64,000 bases of DNA, from positions 1 through 64,000 of the forward strand of contig JBBRAO010000011.1 in NCBI GenBank assembly GCA_038206725.1. The letters are read 5' to 3'. Within the stretch, counting starts at the first letter, position 1; each line of letters begins with the position of its first letter. Source of the stretch: JBAXXL01 sp038206725 (GTDB lineage: Bacteria > Bacteroidota > Ignavibacteria > Kapaibacteriales > UBA2268). Below the pieces are notes generated by a model. That model saw only the letters and a list, made by a program, of their open reading frames with translations, made no database searches and was not told the origin of the DNA. Below are positions 25,594 through 33,219 of this stretch, one piece after another. A program made the translations under genes and the position numbers.

Positions 25594-25824
25594 TGCGGCT
25601 GTACTTTTTGGTAATGATTTTGCAATTGCTTTAAGAACTTTGTTGACGTTCTCGGAAGTTAAAAAAACTTTAGCAACTTCTTCATCTATTTCGACAAATG
25701 TACGATTCTTTTTGAAATATGGATTCCGTTTGACTTTTGTATAGTCAATATCGTATTCCGGTAAAAGCTCGTCATCTATTAAATCAGTATTTTCTTGAAT
25801 TTTCTTCATGCCTTTTCCGTTCAT
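25588..25824 (-). CDS. brnA: BrnA-like antitoxin (ribbon-helix-helix type)
   Basis: The 78-residue protein has the usual layout of antitoxins paired with BrnT toxins: an acidic N-terminal region (TDLIDDELLPEYDIDYTKVKRNPYF) that can cover the toxin, followed by a short region resembling a ribbon-helix-helix DNA-binding domain (RTFVEIDEEVAKVFLTSENVNKVLKAIAKSLP). The start at 25824 overlaps the toxin gene by 41 bp; an internal ATG at 25809 would overlap by 26 bp. The complex probably represses its own promoter. The last codon and stop (ATGTAA) lie inside a 73-bp repeat that also covers the end of groEL. Confidence 0.78.
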   Translation of the reverse strand: MNGKGMKKIQENTDLIDDELLPEYDIDYTKVKRNPYFKKNRTFVEIDEEVAKVFLTSENVNKVLKAIAKSLPKSTAAM

Positions 25825-26086
25825 AATTTGTTGCTTTTCTTGAGCTAATTAATCTAATTTTATTCTTTCTTTCAGTAAACGATATAAATAACAGATTATT
25901 TTTTTTTGAATATCCAATCATAATATATCTATCTTCATCAATTGAATGGACAGGATCGTGAAGGAAGCCCGCATATTCATCGTCCCATACCGACATAGCC
26001 TCTTCAAACGAAACACTGTGCTTATGAAGATTGGATTTTGATTTTTCGCTATCCCATTCAAATATTAATTTAGTCATTTTTACCAT
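25784..26086 (-). CDS. brnT: BrnT family toxin (DUF497)
   Basis: The 100-residue protein carries the BrnT hallmarks: FEWDSEKSKSNLHKHSVSFEEAMSVWDDE near the start, DEDRYIMIGYSKKNNLLFISFTER in the middle, and IRLISSRKATNYERKRHEE at the end, where the Arg and Glu residues are conserved. BrnT is a RelE-fold ribonuclease that stops growth when free of BrnA. A start at the second Met (26077) is also possible. The gene follows groEL on the same strand after its terminator and overlaps the antitoxin gene, the usual toxin-first order of this family. Confidence 0.88.
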   Translation of the reverse strand: MVKMTKLIFEWDSEKSKSNLHKHSVSFEEAMSVWDDEYAGFLHDPVHSIDEDRYIMIGYSKKNNLLFISFTERKNKIRLISSRKATNYERKRHEENSRKY

Positions 26087-26195
26087 TTATGTGATACTAA
26101 AATTATAATGTTACAAAAATACTAAATTTATAGTGATTTACAAATTTTTTAAACTCTAACTTGAAAAATTTTGCAATAGATTCTTTACTATGATA

Positions 26196-26268
26196 TAAAA
26201 AAGATGTCCAATACTTTCGAAGTATTGGACATCTGATTAAATACGCGCGAACGAAGTTCGTATTACAT
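26196..26268. repeat. 73-bp direct repeat, copy A (3' end of groEL and its terminator)
   Basis: This copy spans the last codon and stop of groEL, a short spacer and the groEL terminator. Copy B lies 675 bp further left at 25521-25593, and the toxin-antitoxin pair fills the space between them. Confidence 0.85.
26197..26234 (-). terminator. Rho-independent terminator of groES-groEL
   Basis: On the - strand a perfect 15-bp stem (AGATGTCCAATACTT / AAGTATTGGACATCT) with a short CGA loop is followed by TTTTTTA. It begins about 29 bp after the groEL stop. Confidence 0.9.
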
Positions 26269-27903
26269 CATTCCGCCCATACCACCCATACCGTCCATAC
26301 CACCAGGCATAGAAGGAGCTGAGGCTTCAGGTTTTTCAACGATAGTACATTCGGTAGTAAGCATCAAACCGGCAACCGATGCGGCATTTTCCAATGCTAC
26401 ACGGCTAACTTTAGTCGGATCAATTACACCTTCTTCGAACATATCGCCGAAAGTATCGGTTGCGGCATTGTAACCGTACGCACCGGTGTGTTCTTTCACG
26501 TTATTCACAACTACAGAAGCTTCTCCGCCGCAGTTAGTTACGATTTGGCGTAAAGGTTCTTCGATAGCACGGCGAATAATTTTAACGCCTGTCATTTGGT
26601 CAATATTGTCCAAATTGATAGCGTCCAATTTCAAAGCGGCGCGCAAGTAAGCCACACCACCACCCGGTACGATACCTTCTTCTACAGCGGCACGGGTTGC
26701 GTGTAAAGCATCTTCAACACGTGCTTTCTTTTCTTTCATTTCCACTTCCGAAGCGGCACCAATTTTCAAAACGGCAACACCACCTGCTAATTTAGCCAAG
26801 CGTTCTTGCAATTTTTCACGGTCGTAATCGGAGGTTGTGTTTTCCATTTGAACTTTAATTTCGTTAACGCGGCGTTTGATATCTTCCGATTCGCCAGCGC
26901 CTTCAACGATTGTAGTGTTGTCTTTGTCAACGATAATAGTTTTTGCGGTACCCAAATATGACAAAGTGGCGTTTTCCAATTTAAAGCCTTTTTCTTCGCT
27001 TATTACCGTACTACCGGTTAAAACAGCCAAATCTTCCAACATTGCTTTTCTTCTGTCGCCGAAGCCCGGAGCTTTAACAGCAACTATACGCAATGTACCG
27101 CGTAATTTGTTTACAACTAATGTAGCTAAGGCTTCGCCTTCGATATCTTCAGAAATGATCAACAATGAGCGACCTGCTTGAGATGTTTTTTCTAAGATTG
27201 GCAGTAAATCTTTGATTGTAGAGATTTTTTTGTCATAAATCAAGATATAAGGATCATCCAATTTCGCTTCCATCGAGTCGGCGTTTGTAACGAAGTAAGC
27301 TGATAAATAACCGCGGTCGAATTGCATACCTTCAACTGTTTCCATAGTAGTATCTGTGCCTTTCGCTTCTTCAACTGTAATTACGCCGTCTTTACCGACT
27401 TTTTCCATAGCCTCGGCAATCAATTCACCGATTGTAGGGTCGTTGTTAGCGGAAATACTACCAACTTGAGAAATTTCTTTTTTGCCTTGTACTTCACGGC
27501 TTAATTCTACCAAACCGGCATTAATTGCTTTAACAGCGATGTCTATTCCGCGTTTCAAATCCATAGGATTAGCACCGGCGGTAACGTTTTTCAAACCTTC
27601 GCGGTAAATTGCTTGAGCTAAAACTGTCGCAGTTGTAGTTCCGTCGCCGGCAACGTCCGATGTGCGGGAAGCAACTTCGCGAACCATATTAGCGCCAAGA
27701 TTTTCTGCAGGGTTTTCTAATTCGATTTCTTTGGCTACAGTTACACCGTCTTTAGTGATTGTTGGTGAGCCGTATTTTTTATCTATAACAACGTTGCGGC
27801 CTTTTGGTCCTAACGTAACTTTAACAGCATTTGCTAATTTGTCAACACCGTTTTTCAAATCATTACGAGCATCGGTATCGAATGTAATTATTTTTGATGA
27901 CAT
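26263..27903 (-). CDS. groEL: 60-kDa chaperonin GroEL
   Basis: The 546-residue protein is a full-length, clearly recognisable GroEL: KLANAVKVTLGPKGRNVVIDKKYGSPTITKDGV, then AGDGTTTATVLAQAI with the ATP-site Asp, GGVAVLKIGAASEVEMKEKK, and the Gly-Met-rich tail GGMDGMGGMGGMM. It forms the double-ring cavity in which newly made proteins fold with GroES and ATP. A purine-rich SD (AGGAAAG) precedes the start. It lies 28 bp downstream of groES in an operon under a CIRCE operator. Its last codons lie inside a 73-bp segment repeated beyond the BrnT/BrnA pair. Confidence 0.99.
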   Translation of the reverse strand: MSSKIITFDTDARNDLKNGVDKLANAVKVTLGPKGRNVVIDKKYGSPTITKDGVTVAKEIELENPAENLGANMVREVASRTSDVAGDGTTTATVLAQAIYREGLKNVTAGANPMDLKRGIDIAVKAINAGLVELSREVQGKKEISQVGSISANNDPTIGELIAEAMEKVGKDGVITVEEAKGTDTTMETVEGMQFDRGYLSAYFVTNADSMEAKLDDPYILIYDKKISTIKDLLPILEKTSQAGRSLLIISEDIEGEALATLVVNKLRGTLRIVAVKAPGFGDRRKAMLEDLAVLTGSTVISEEKGFKLENATLSYLGTAKTIIVDKDNTTIVEGAGESEDIKRRVNEIKVQMENTTSDYDREKLQERLAKLAGGVAVLKIGAASEVEMKEKKARVEDALHATRAAVEEGIVPGGGVAYLRAALKLDAINLDNIDQMTGVKIIRRAIEEPLRQIVTNCGGEASVVVNNVKEHTGAYGYNAATDTFGDMFEEGVIDPTKVSRVALENAASVAGLMLTTECTIVEKPEASAPSMPGGMDGMGGMGGMM

Positions 27904-27931
27904 TTTTCTTTCCTTTTATTTAATTATTAAT

Positions 27932-28219
27932 TTATTCAACTACTGCAAATACATCGCTTTCGCGCATCATTAATAAGCTTTCGCCTTCTACTGTAAATTC
28001 TGTACCTGAGTATTTTCCGTATAATATAACATCGCCGATTTTCAATTCCATAGCGATCAATTTTCCATCTTCTGCGATTTTGCCTTTACCAACGGCGATG
28101 ATTTCGCCTTGTTGTGGTTTTTCTTTGGCTGTATCGGGAATGATTATTCCGCCTTTTGTGACTTCTTCCGCTTCTGCGGGACGAACTAATATTCTGTCGT
28201 GTAATGGTCTAAGTGCCAT
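27932..28219 (-). CDS. groES: 10-kDa co-chaperonin GroES
   Basis: The start is set at the ATG at 28219, giving 95 residues that open MALRPLHDRILVRPAEAEEVTKGGIIIPDTAKEKPQ, the typical GroES beginning. A strong Shine-Dalgarno AGGAG lies eight bases upstream, which rules out the longer frame start at 28243. The mobile loop (GGIIIPDT) and the roof and base-loop regions are intact. GroES caps the GroEL ring. The gene is the first of the operon, and a perfect CIRCE element lies 58 bp upstream of its start. Confidence 0.98.
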   Translation of the reverse strand: MALRPLHDRILVRPAEAEEVTKGGIIIPDTAKEKPQQGEIIAVGKGKIAEDGKLIAMELKIGDVILYGKYSGTEFTVEGESLLMMRESDVFAVVE

Positions 28220-28277
28220 TTTTAGATCTCCTAAAAAATTCAATTATAAAACATTAAAAAGTTAATTTCAAATATTA

Positions 28278-28304
28278 TTAGCACTCTATTGAAGTGAGTG
28301 CTAA
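28278..28304. promoter_or_regulatory. CIRCE operator (HrcA binding site)
   Basis: TTAGCACTC-N9-GAGTGCTAA is an exact match to the CIRCE consensus, including the nine-base spacer. It lies upstream of groES and should be bound by the HrcA repressor, which GroEL helps keep active. No hrcA gene is in the window. Confidence 0.95.
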
Positions 28305-28938
28305 TCTAAGGACGAACAACATCAATTATATTTTCAGTATAACCGAAATTGTTATATAGGCAGTATAAGAATAATTATGCCAAACGACGTTTTACTGTCA
28401 TATTGGCAAAATATCTGCTAAAATGGAAGTGGATGGGGAAGGGATTGTAAATTTGGCAAGAAATTTTGAATTTTGAATGCGAAGAAGAAGAATTCCGTCA
28501 GGGATTCAATATCGGTAGTATAAGTTGAATATCAAAAGCAAAGTGCCGAAGTTACGAAATATGCTTTCCTGTCATAGAGCTTACACCCTGTGTTGGCATA
28601 TTTCCGGCTTTCAGACTGCGAAGATGAATTCCCGATGCCTTCAGGAATGACGACCAAATCCTTTAATCCAAAAAATCCTTTAAATCTTGGTTCTGACAAA
28701 GAGAAGATGACTAAATTTTCGTTACCAAGCAGGACTTGGTAACGAGATTAAATTTTCTTTGAGTAGAATTATAAAAAAAAGGAAACGCGAACATTAGGTT
28801 GGCGTTTCCTATATTTTCCCTGCTTTTAGGGAATTGCTTTAGGGTTACTATATAGACAACTGAAAAGTCCATTTCTTTCTCTCGTGTAGAAAAATAAATG
28901 AAAATAGTGCAAAATAGTTTGAAAATGGTTGAAAACAC
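28305..28938. other. Gene-poor region between groES and tRNA-Ser
   Basis: About 630 bases hold no plausible protein gene; small open frames overlap other signals and show no recognisable product. It contains a leftward terminator-like hairpin (28773-28809). Two + strand sequences with sigma-54-like spacing, TGGCA-N8-GC, lie at 28404-28419 and 28594-28609. A stretch resembling a dispersed repeat (CCGTCAGGGATTCAATATCG) lies near 28495-28514. Promoters for groES are expected at its left end. Confidence 0.5.
28773..28809 (-). terminator. Terminator-like hairpin with no assigned gene
   Basis: On the - strand GGAAACGC / GCGTTTCC with a 13-base loop is followed by eight T residues. No leftward gene ends just before it. 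The nearest leftward feature is tRNA-Ser, whose own terminator lies about 130 bases earlier, at 28939-28970. Confidence 0.6.
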
Positions 28939-28970
28939 AAAAAACTTCTTGCTTTCACAAGAAGTTTTTT
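28939..28970. terminator. Rho-independent terminator of tRNA-Ser
   Basis: A 12-bp perfect stem, AAAAAACTTCTT / AAGAAGTTTTTT with an 8-base loop, lies directly after the 3' end of the leftward tRNA gene. T-runs occur on both strands, so it could act in both directions. Confidence 0.85.
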
Positions 28971-28972
28971 GT

Positions 28973-29060
28973 GGAGAAGGAGGGATTTGAACCCTCGATA
29001 GCAGTTTCCCACTATGCCGGTTTAGCAAACCGGTGCGTTCAGCCACTCCGCCACCTCTCC
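28973..29060 (-). tRNA. tRNA-Ser (anticodon GCT)
   Basis: The leftward sequence begins GGAGAGGTGGCGGAGTGGCT and folds into a class II tRNA. The acceptor stem is GGAGAGG/CTTCTCC with one G-U pair, the anticodon stem-loop has TTTGCTAAA giving anticodon GCT (reads AGC/AGU), there is a long variable arm, and the T arm is GAGGG-TTCAAAT-CCCTC. The 3' CCA is not encoded. A terminator follows at once. Confidence 0.96.
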
Positions 29061-29123
29061 GACATCTGTCACTTGGACAGATTTCAAAAATACTACTATT
29101 TTTTTAAATAGCAAAATTATTTT

Positions 29124-30632
29124 TTAACTATTCATAGTCAAGAAGAAATCCTGATTGGTTCTGGTATTCTTTAACTTGTTCAATAAGAATTCCATAGCCT
29201 CGACAGAGTTGAATTCGTTCAATATTTTTCTTAATATCCAAACGCGATTTATTTCTTCTCTATCGTATAGCAAATCTTCTCTTCTAGTACCTGAACGGTT
29301 GATGTCAATAGCAGGAAATACTCTGCGTTCCGATAGTTTCCTATCCAAAACTAATTCCATATTACCTGTTCCTTTGAACTCTTCAAAAATAACCTCGTCC
29401 ATACGACTACCTGTTTCGACCAAAGCAGTAGCAATAATCGTCAGCGATCCACCGCGCTCAATATTACGAGCGGCGCCAAAGAAGCGTTTTGGTTTGTGCA
29501 ATGCGTTCGCGTCCACACCACCCGATAAAATTTTACCGGAGTGAGGTACGACAGTATTATGCGCTCTTGCTAAACGGGTTATCGAGTCAAGTAATATAAC
29601 TACGTCGTGACCGCTTTCTACCATACGTTTGGATTTTTCCAAAACCATATCGGCTACTTGGACGTGGCGATCAGGGGGCTCGTCGAACGTTGAGGCCACC
29701 ACTTCGGCTTGCACCGAACGTTCCATATCGGTAACCTCTTCCGGGCGTTCGTCTATCAAAAGCACGATTAACTTTACTTCGGGATGATTGGCTGAAATAC
29801 TATTCGCCATATCTTTTAGAAGAATTGTTTTACCGGATTTTGGCGGGGAAACGATTAGACCTCTCTGCCCTTTACCAATAGGACATAGCATATCAACAAC
29901 ACGCATCGAATAACCGGTACGGGTTGTTTCTAAATGCAATCTTTGGTCAGGGAACAAAGGTTTAAGATTGTCAAAATTTACTCTATTTTTGATATCCTCT
30001 GGTGGAACAAAATTTACATTATCAATTTTTAAAAGCGCGTGGAATTTTTCGGATTCTTTTGGTGGGCGAACTTCTCCTTCGATTGTGTCGCCGGTGCGAA
30101 GCCAAAATCTTTTTATTTGCGATGGAGACACATATACGTCATCAACGGATGATAGGTAATTATAGGCAGTTGAGCGCATAAAGCCATATCCATCGGTCAT
30201 AACTTCCAATACACCGACGCATTTCAACGCCTTAGCTACAGGTACAACACCAACAACCGCGCCGGTCAATCGCGTCTGAGCGATTTTTTGAATTAGGTCG
30301 TCGCGTGTTAAACCGGAATAATCAATAATACCGGATAAGCGAGCTAATCGGGTAATATCAACTATTCGGCGCGATTTCAAATCTTCCGTTTCAACCTGCA
30401 AAGTAAGCTCCTCGCGAGTTTGTTTTTCTTCATCGGTCTCGTCAAATTCGAATTCGGGTTCGTCCATCATCATAAATGGAGCTTTTTCTTGTTTTTGTTT
30501 GTAGGGATTTTTTGATTTGGGTGGTCTGCCTTTAGCTGAGTAATTCCGTTTGGGTGGTTTTTCTATCAGTCCGGTGCCGTTTACTTCGACCAGGACTTGA
30601 TCAACTACCGTTTTTCTTTTTCGATTCATCAT
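29124..30632 (-). CDS. rho: Transcription termination factor Rho
   Basis: The 502-residue protein has the Rho N-terminal helix bundle (DITRLARLSGIIDYSGLTRDDLI, about 92-113), the RNA-binding cold-shock domain (GVLEVMTDGYGFMRS, about 140-210) and a complete ATPase core: P-loop SPPKSGKT at 262-269, Walker B VVILLDSITRLARAHN, the Q-loop/R-loop region and the arginine finger region. It forms a hexameric RNA helicase that ends transcription. The first 85 residues are a family-variable extension, first basic (KRNYSAKGRPPKSKNPYKQKQ) and then acidic. GRPPK at 35-39 resembles an AT-hook. The start may be either of the two adjacent ATG codons. Confidence 0.98.
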   Translation of the reverse strand: MMNRKRKTVVDQVLVEVNGTGLIEKPPKRNYSAKGRPPKSKNPYKQKQEKAPFMMMDEPEFEFDETDEEKQTREELTLQVETEDLKSRRIVDITRLARLSGIIDYSGLTRDDLIQKIAQTRLTGAVVGVVPVAKALKCVGVLEVMTDGYGFMRSTAYNYLSSVDDVYVSPSQIKRFWLRTGDTIEGEVRPPKESEKFHALLKIDNVNFVPPEDIKNRVNFDNLKPLFPDQRLHLETTRTGYSMRVVDMLCPIGKGQRGLIVSPPKSGKTILLKDMANSISANHPEVKLIVLLIDERPEEVTDMERSVQAEVVASTFDEPPDRHVQVADMVLEKSKRMVESGHDVVILLDSITRLARAHNTVVPHSGKILSGGVDANALHKPKRFFGAARNIERGGSLTIIATALVETGSRMDEVIFEEFKGTGNMELVLDRKLSERRVFPAIDINRSGTRREDLLYDREEINRVWILRKILNEFNSVEAMEFLLNKLKNTRTNQDFFLTMNS

Positions 30633-30980
30633 AAGCTATCTCAAGGATGGATTTTTTTAAATTAGTTACAAGGTTGGATTTTTATAAATAAGCATATAAA
30701 GATTAATTATTTAATTAATACTTAAGACTGATTAATAAATATTGTAAGACCTTTTTTTATGGAAAATATTAAACAAAATGAAATTTATCACGTTTGGTAT
30801 CGTCAAAACTAAGAATATTTACGGATTATACAAAATTTTATTTTAATTATTTTACCATTTGTGCATAAAATCTAAAACTTTAAAATTTTTTATACTCACA
30901 ATATCAATAAATTATCTGCTTAAGAATTCATTTTTTTTATAATATTTATATACTGTTTATACAATATTTTGGGTTTGCTT
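30633..30980. other. Intergenic region between divergent genes
   Basis: The 348 bases upstream of rho and the YjbR-like gene are very A+T-rich. I see no gene, RNA or clear terminator. Promoters for both directions are expected, but no element stands out enough to place. Confidence 0.5.
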
Positions 30981-31349
30981 ATGGATATCGAAATATTTAG
31001 GAATTATTGTCTGGGGAAAAAAGGCGTTAGCGAAGCCTTGCCTTTCGACGAAACGACATTAGTTTTTAAGGTAGGATCTAAGATATTTTCGCTTACAGAT
31101 TTGGACGACAAACCATTTCGGTGCAATCTAAAATGCGACCCGGAAAGGGCTATTGACCTAAGGGAACATTACAAATCCATCATACCCGGTTGGCATATGA
31201 ATAAAGTGCATTGGAATACAGTAATAGCCGGTTCGGATATTGACCTGAAATTGTTCTATGAATTGGTTGATCATTCTTATGAATTGGTTTTTAATAGCCT
31301 GAAAAAAGCTGAAAAATTAGCTATTACTGAAATACCAGATGAAAAATAA
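30981..31349 (+). CDS. MmcQ/YjbR family protein
   Basis: The ATG at 30981 is preferred over a TTG at 30969. The 122-residue product matches the MmcQ/YjbR (DUF419) family: MDIEIFRNYCLGKKGVSEALPFDETTLVFKVGSKIFSL, then LKCDPERAIDLREHYKSIIPGWHMNKVHWNTV and the C-terminal helix region DHSYELVFNSL. The fold resembles the CyaY-like double-wing fold and is thought to bind DNA, but the role in the cell is not well established. Its end overlaps the next gene by 11 bp. It is the first gene of a rightward run that continues to the MazG-like gene. Confidence 0.85.
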   Translation: MDIEIFRNYCLGKKGVSEALPFDETTLVFKVGSKIFSLTDLDDKPFRCNLKCDPERAIDLREHYKSIIPGWHMNKVHWNTVIAGSDIDLKLFYELVDHSYELVFNSLKKAEKLAITEIPDEK

Positions 31350-32268
31350 AATCATATTATCTTTGATATTTTTTTCCTCTTTTATTCCGCTTTCGGCGGA
31401 AAACTACGTTATATTAAATTATGATAACGATATGGTTTTTAACACTGATTATTATTATTCGCAAGGTATTTCCTTGGGGTATCGGAGCCACGGATTAAAT
31501 TCGTTGGCAAACAAAATATTTCCCGGTGTTTTCGGAGAAAGGATTACAGAGATAACCTTGAATCATAAAATCTTCACTCCTACAAGTATAACCGGCGATA
31601 GTTTATCGGATTTCGACAGGCCTTATGCGGGATTATTATACCTGGATTTTAAACAAGAGCAAACCAATAAAAATTCAAATACAAAGCTTAATTTTGAGTT
31701 GCTTTTCGGGGTTATAGGACCGCTCGCCGGTGGTTACGAAGTGCAATCTTTCATACACCGCCAAACCAAAAAAGCTCCTATACCAAAGGGTTGGAATTAC
31801 CAAATATCAAATGGTTTATTATTGGATGCTTCCGCGCAGATTGAGCATTTGGCAAAACTCAATACTTCTATAGAAAATATAACAACTACATCAATTGAAT
31901 TGGGAACTCTCTATTCAAATGTAACTTTAGGTTCAAAACTGAGGTTAGGTTTTTTGGACGAATATTTCGATTCCAATGATTTAACTTTAGGAAAAGATGA
32001 CCAAGATTGGGTCGCTTTTTTAGTAACCGAAGCATTATTAAAAGTGAATTTCTACAACTCTACCCTATTAGGGAATTTCTTTTTTGAAAATAGTCCGATG
32101 GTATTATCGTATAAAGATATGAAATTACTAACGGTTAATATATCGGCTGATTTGGTTTTAGCCTACAAATCAAGCCGAATGGAATTAGGTTGCGAATATG
32201 CCTCAAGGGAATTTGATGGAGGACGAAACCACGTCTGGTTTACAATAAAATATATACAAAAAATATAG
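31339..32268 (+). CDS. Outer-membrane lipid A deacylase LpxR family protein (DUF2219)
   Basis: The 309-residue product has a signal peptide (MKNKIILSLIFFSSFIPLSA). It then begins ENYVILNYDNDMVFNTDYYYSQGISLGY, which fits the LpxR pattern with the N-D pair and the YTNG-like first strand. DRPYAGLLYLDF and the HRQTKKAPIPKGWNYQISN region correspond to further LpxR signatures, the latter holding the conserved His. The protein should be a 12-stranded beta-barrel. LpxR removes the 3'-acyloxyacyl group of lipid A. Whether the enzyme is active cannot be judged here. Two genes downstream is kdsA, another LPS gene. Confidence 0.75.
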   Translation: MKNKIILSLIFFSSFIPLSAENYVILNYDNDMVFNTDYYYSQGISLGYRSHGLNSLANKIFPGVFGERITEITLNHKIFTPTSITGDSLSDFDRPYAGLLYLDFKQEQTNKNSNTKLNFELLFGVIGPLAGGYEVQSFIHRQTKKAPIPKGWNYQISNGLLLDASAQIEHLAKLNTSIENITTTSIELGTLYSNVTLGSKLRLGFLDEYFDSNDLTLGKDDQDWVAFLVTEALLKVNFYNSTLLGNFFFENSPMVLSYKDMKLLTVNISADLVLAYKSSRMELGCEYASREFDGGRNHVWFTIKYIQKI

Positions 32269-32277
32269 GAAAACATA

Positions 32278-33216
32278 ATGGTAAATTTTGAAATTATCGA
32301 AAAGGCTCATAAACGAATTGCTCAGCAAATTCATCGAACTCCCGTAATGAGCTGTCAAACAATAAACGATCTCACAGGCTGTGAAATACTTTTTAAGTGC
32401 GAAAATTTCCAGAAGGTGGGTGCTTTCAAATTCCGCGGTGCTTCGAATGCCGTTCTATCGCTCACAGACGAACAAGCAAAGCGCGGTGTCGCAACTCATT
32501 CCTCCGGTAATCACGCTCAAGCATTGGCTCTTGCCGCACGAATGCGAGGCATTCCTGCGACCATCGTTATGCCCAATAATGCCCCTACAGTAAAAATTGA
32601 CGCTGTCCGTGGTTATGGTGCCGAGATAGTTTTCTGCGAACCAACATTAGAAGCGCGCGAAACAACATTGAATAAAGTTATCGAGGGGAAGGGTTCTTAC
32701 GTGATACATCCATATAATAATTTTGAAGTTATCGCCGGACAGGGAACAGCCGTAAAAGAGCTAATCGAAGATTATGGTATATTCGACATTATTATGACTC
32801 CCGTCGGTGGCGGCGGATTGTTATCGGGTTCCGCAATTTCAGCAAAAGCCCTTTGTCCTGATTGCGAAGTAATCGCCGCTGAACCAAAAGGAGCCGACGA
32901 CGCTTATCGTTCATTCAAAGCCGGATATATCATACCACAGCCCGGTCCAAATACAATTTGCGATGGACTACTGACTTCACTCGGTGATAAAACATTCGCT
33001 ATAATAATAAAGAATGTGGATGACATAATTACAGTTGATGATGATATAATAAAAGAGGCTATGAAACTGACTTGGGAAAGGATGAAGATTGTTATTGAGC
33101 CTTCGAGTGCTGTTTGCTTAGCCGCAATATTGGATAATAAAAAACGTTTCATTGGAAAACGCGTCGGTATAGTTATATCGGGCGGAAATGTTGATTTTTC
33201 ACGTAAATTTGGATAG
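32278..33216 (+). CDS. PLP-dependent serine/threonine dehydratase or racemase family enzyme
   Basis: The 312-residue fold-type II PLP enzyme has the Schiff-base lysine Lys51 in FKFRGA, the substrate loop HSSGNHAQ at about 74-81, the phosphate-binding GGGGLLSG near 177-184 and the C-terminal SGGNVD. It lacks the regulatory ACT domain of biosynthetic threonine deaminase IlvA. The length and motifs are closest to the threonine dehydratase / serine racemase / threo-3-hydroxyaspartate ammonia-lyase group. It would therefore deaminate or racemise L-Ser or L-Thr-like amino acids. The gene ends 3 bp before kdsA. Confidence 0.9.
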   Translation: MVNFEIIEKAHKRIAQQIHRTPVMSCQTINDLTGCEILFKCENFQKVGAFKFRGASNAVLSLTDEQAKRGVATHSSGNHAQALALAARMRGIPATIVMPNNAPTVKIDAVRGYGAEIVFCEPTLEARETTLNKVIEGKGSYVIHPYNNFEVIAGQGTAVKELIEDYGIFDIIMTPVGGGGLLSGSAISAKALCPDCEVIAAEPKGADDAYRSFKAGYIIPQPGPNTICDGLLTSLGDKTFAIIIKNVDDIITVDDDIIKEAMKLTWERMKIVIEPSSAVCLAAILDNKKRFIGKRVGIVISGGNVDFSRKFG

Positions 33217-33219
33217 ATT

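Noticed and set aside
25521..26268. CRISPR array
   Set aside because: Only two repeat copies, 675 bp apart, with genes between; no regular spacers and no cas genes. The same holds for the 67-bp repeats at 35328 and 36366.
28220..28243. Longer GroES with eight extra N-terminal residues
   Set aside because: A strong Shine-Dalgarno AGGAG lies inside the extra part and points to the ATG at 28219; GroES proteins start at that Met.
28711..29046. Open frame of 111 codons over tRNA-Ser
   Set aside because: It runs through the tRNA gene and two hairpins on the same strand and has no recognisable product.
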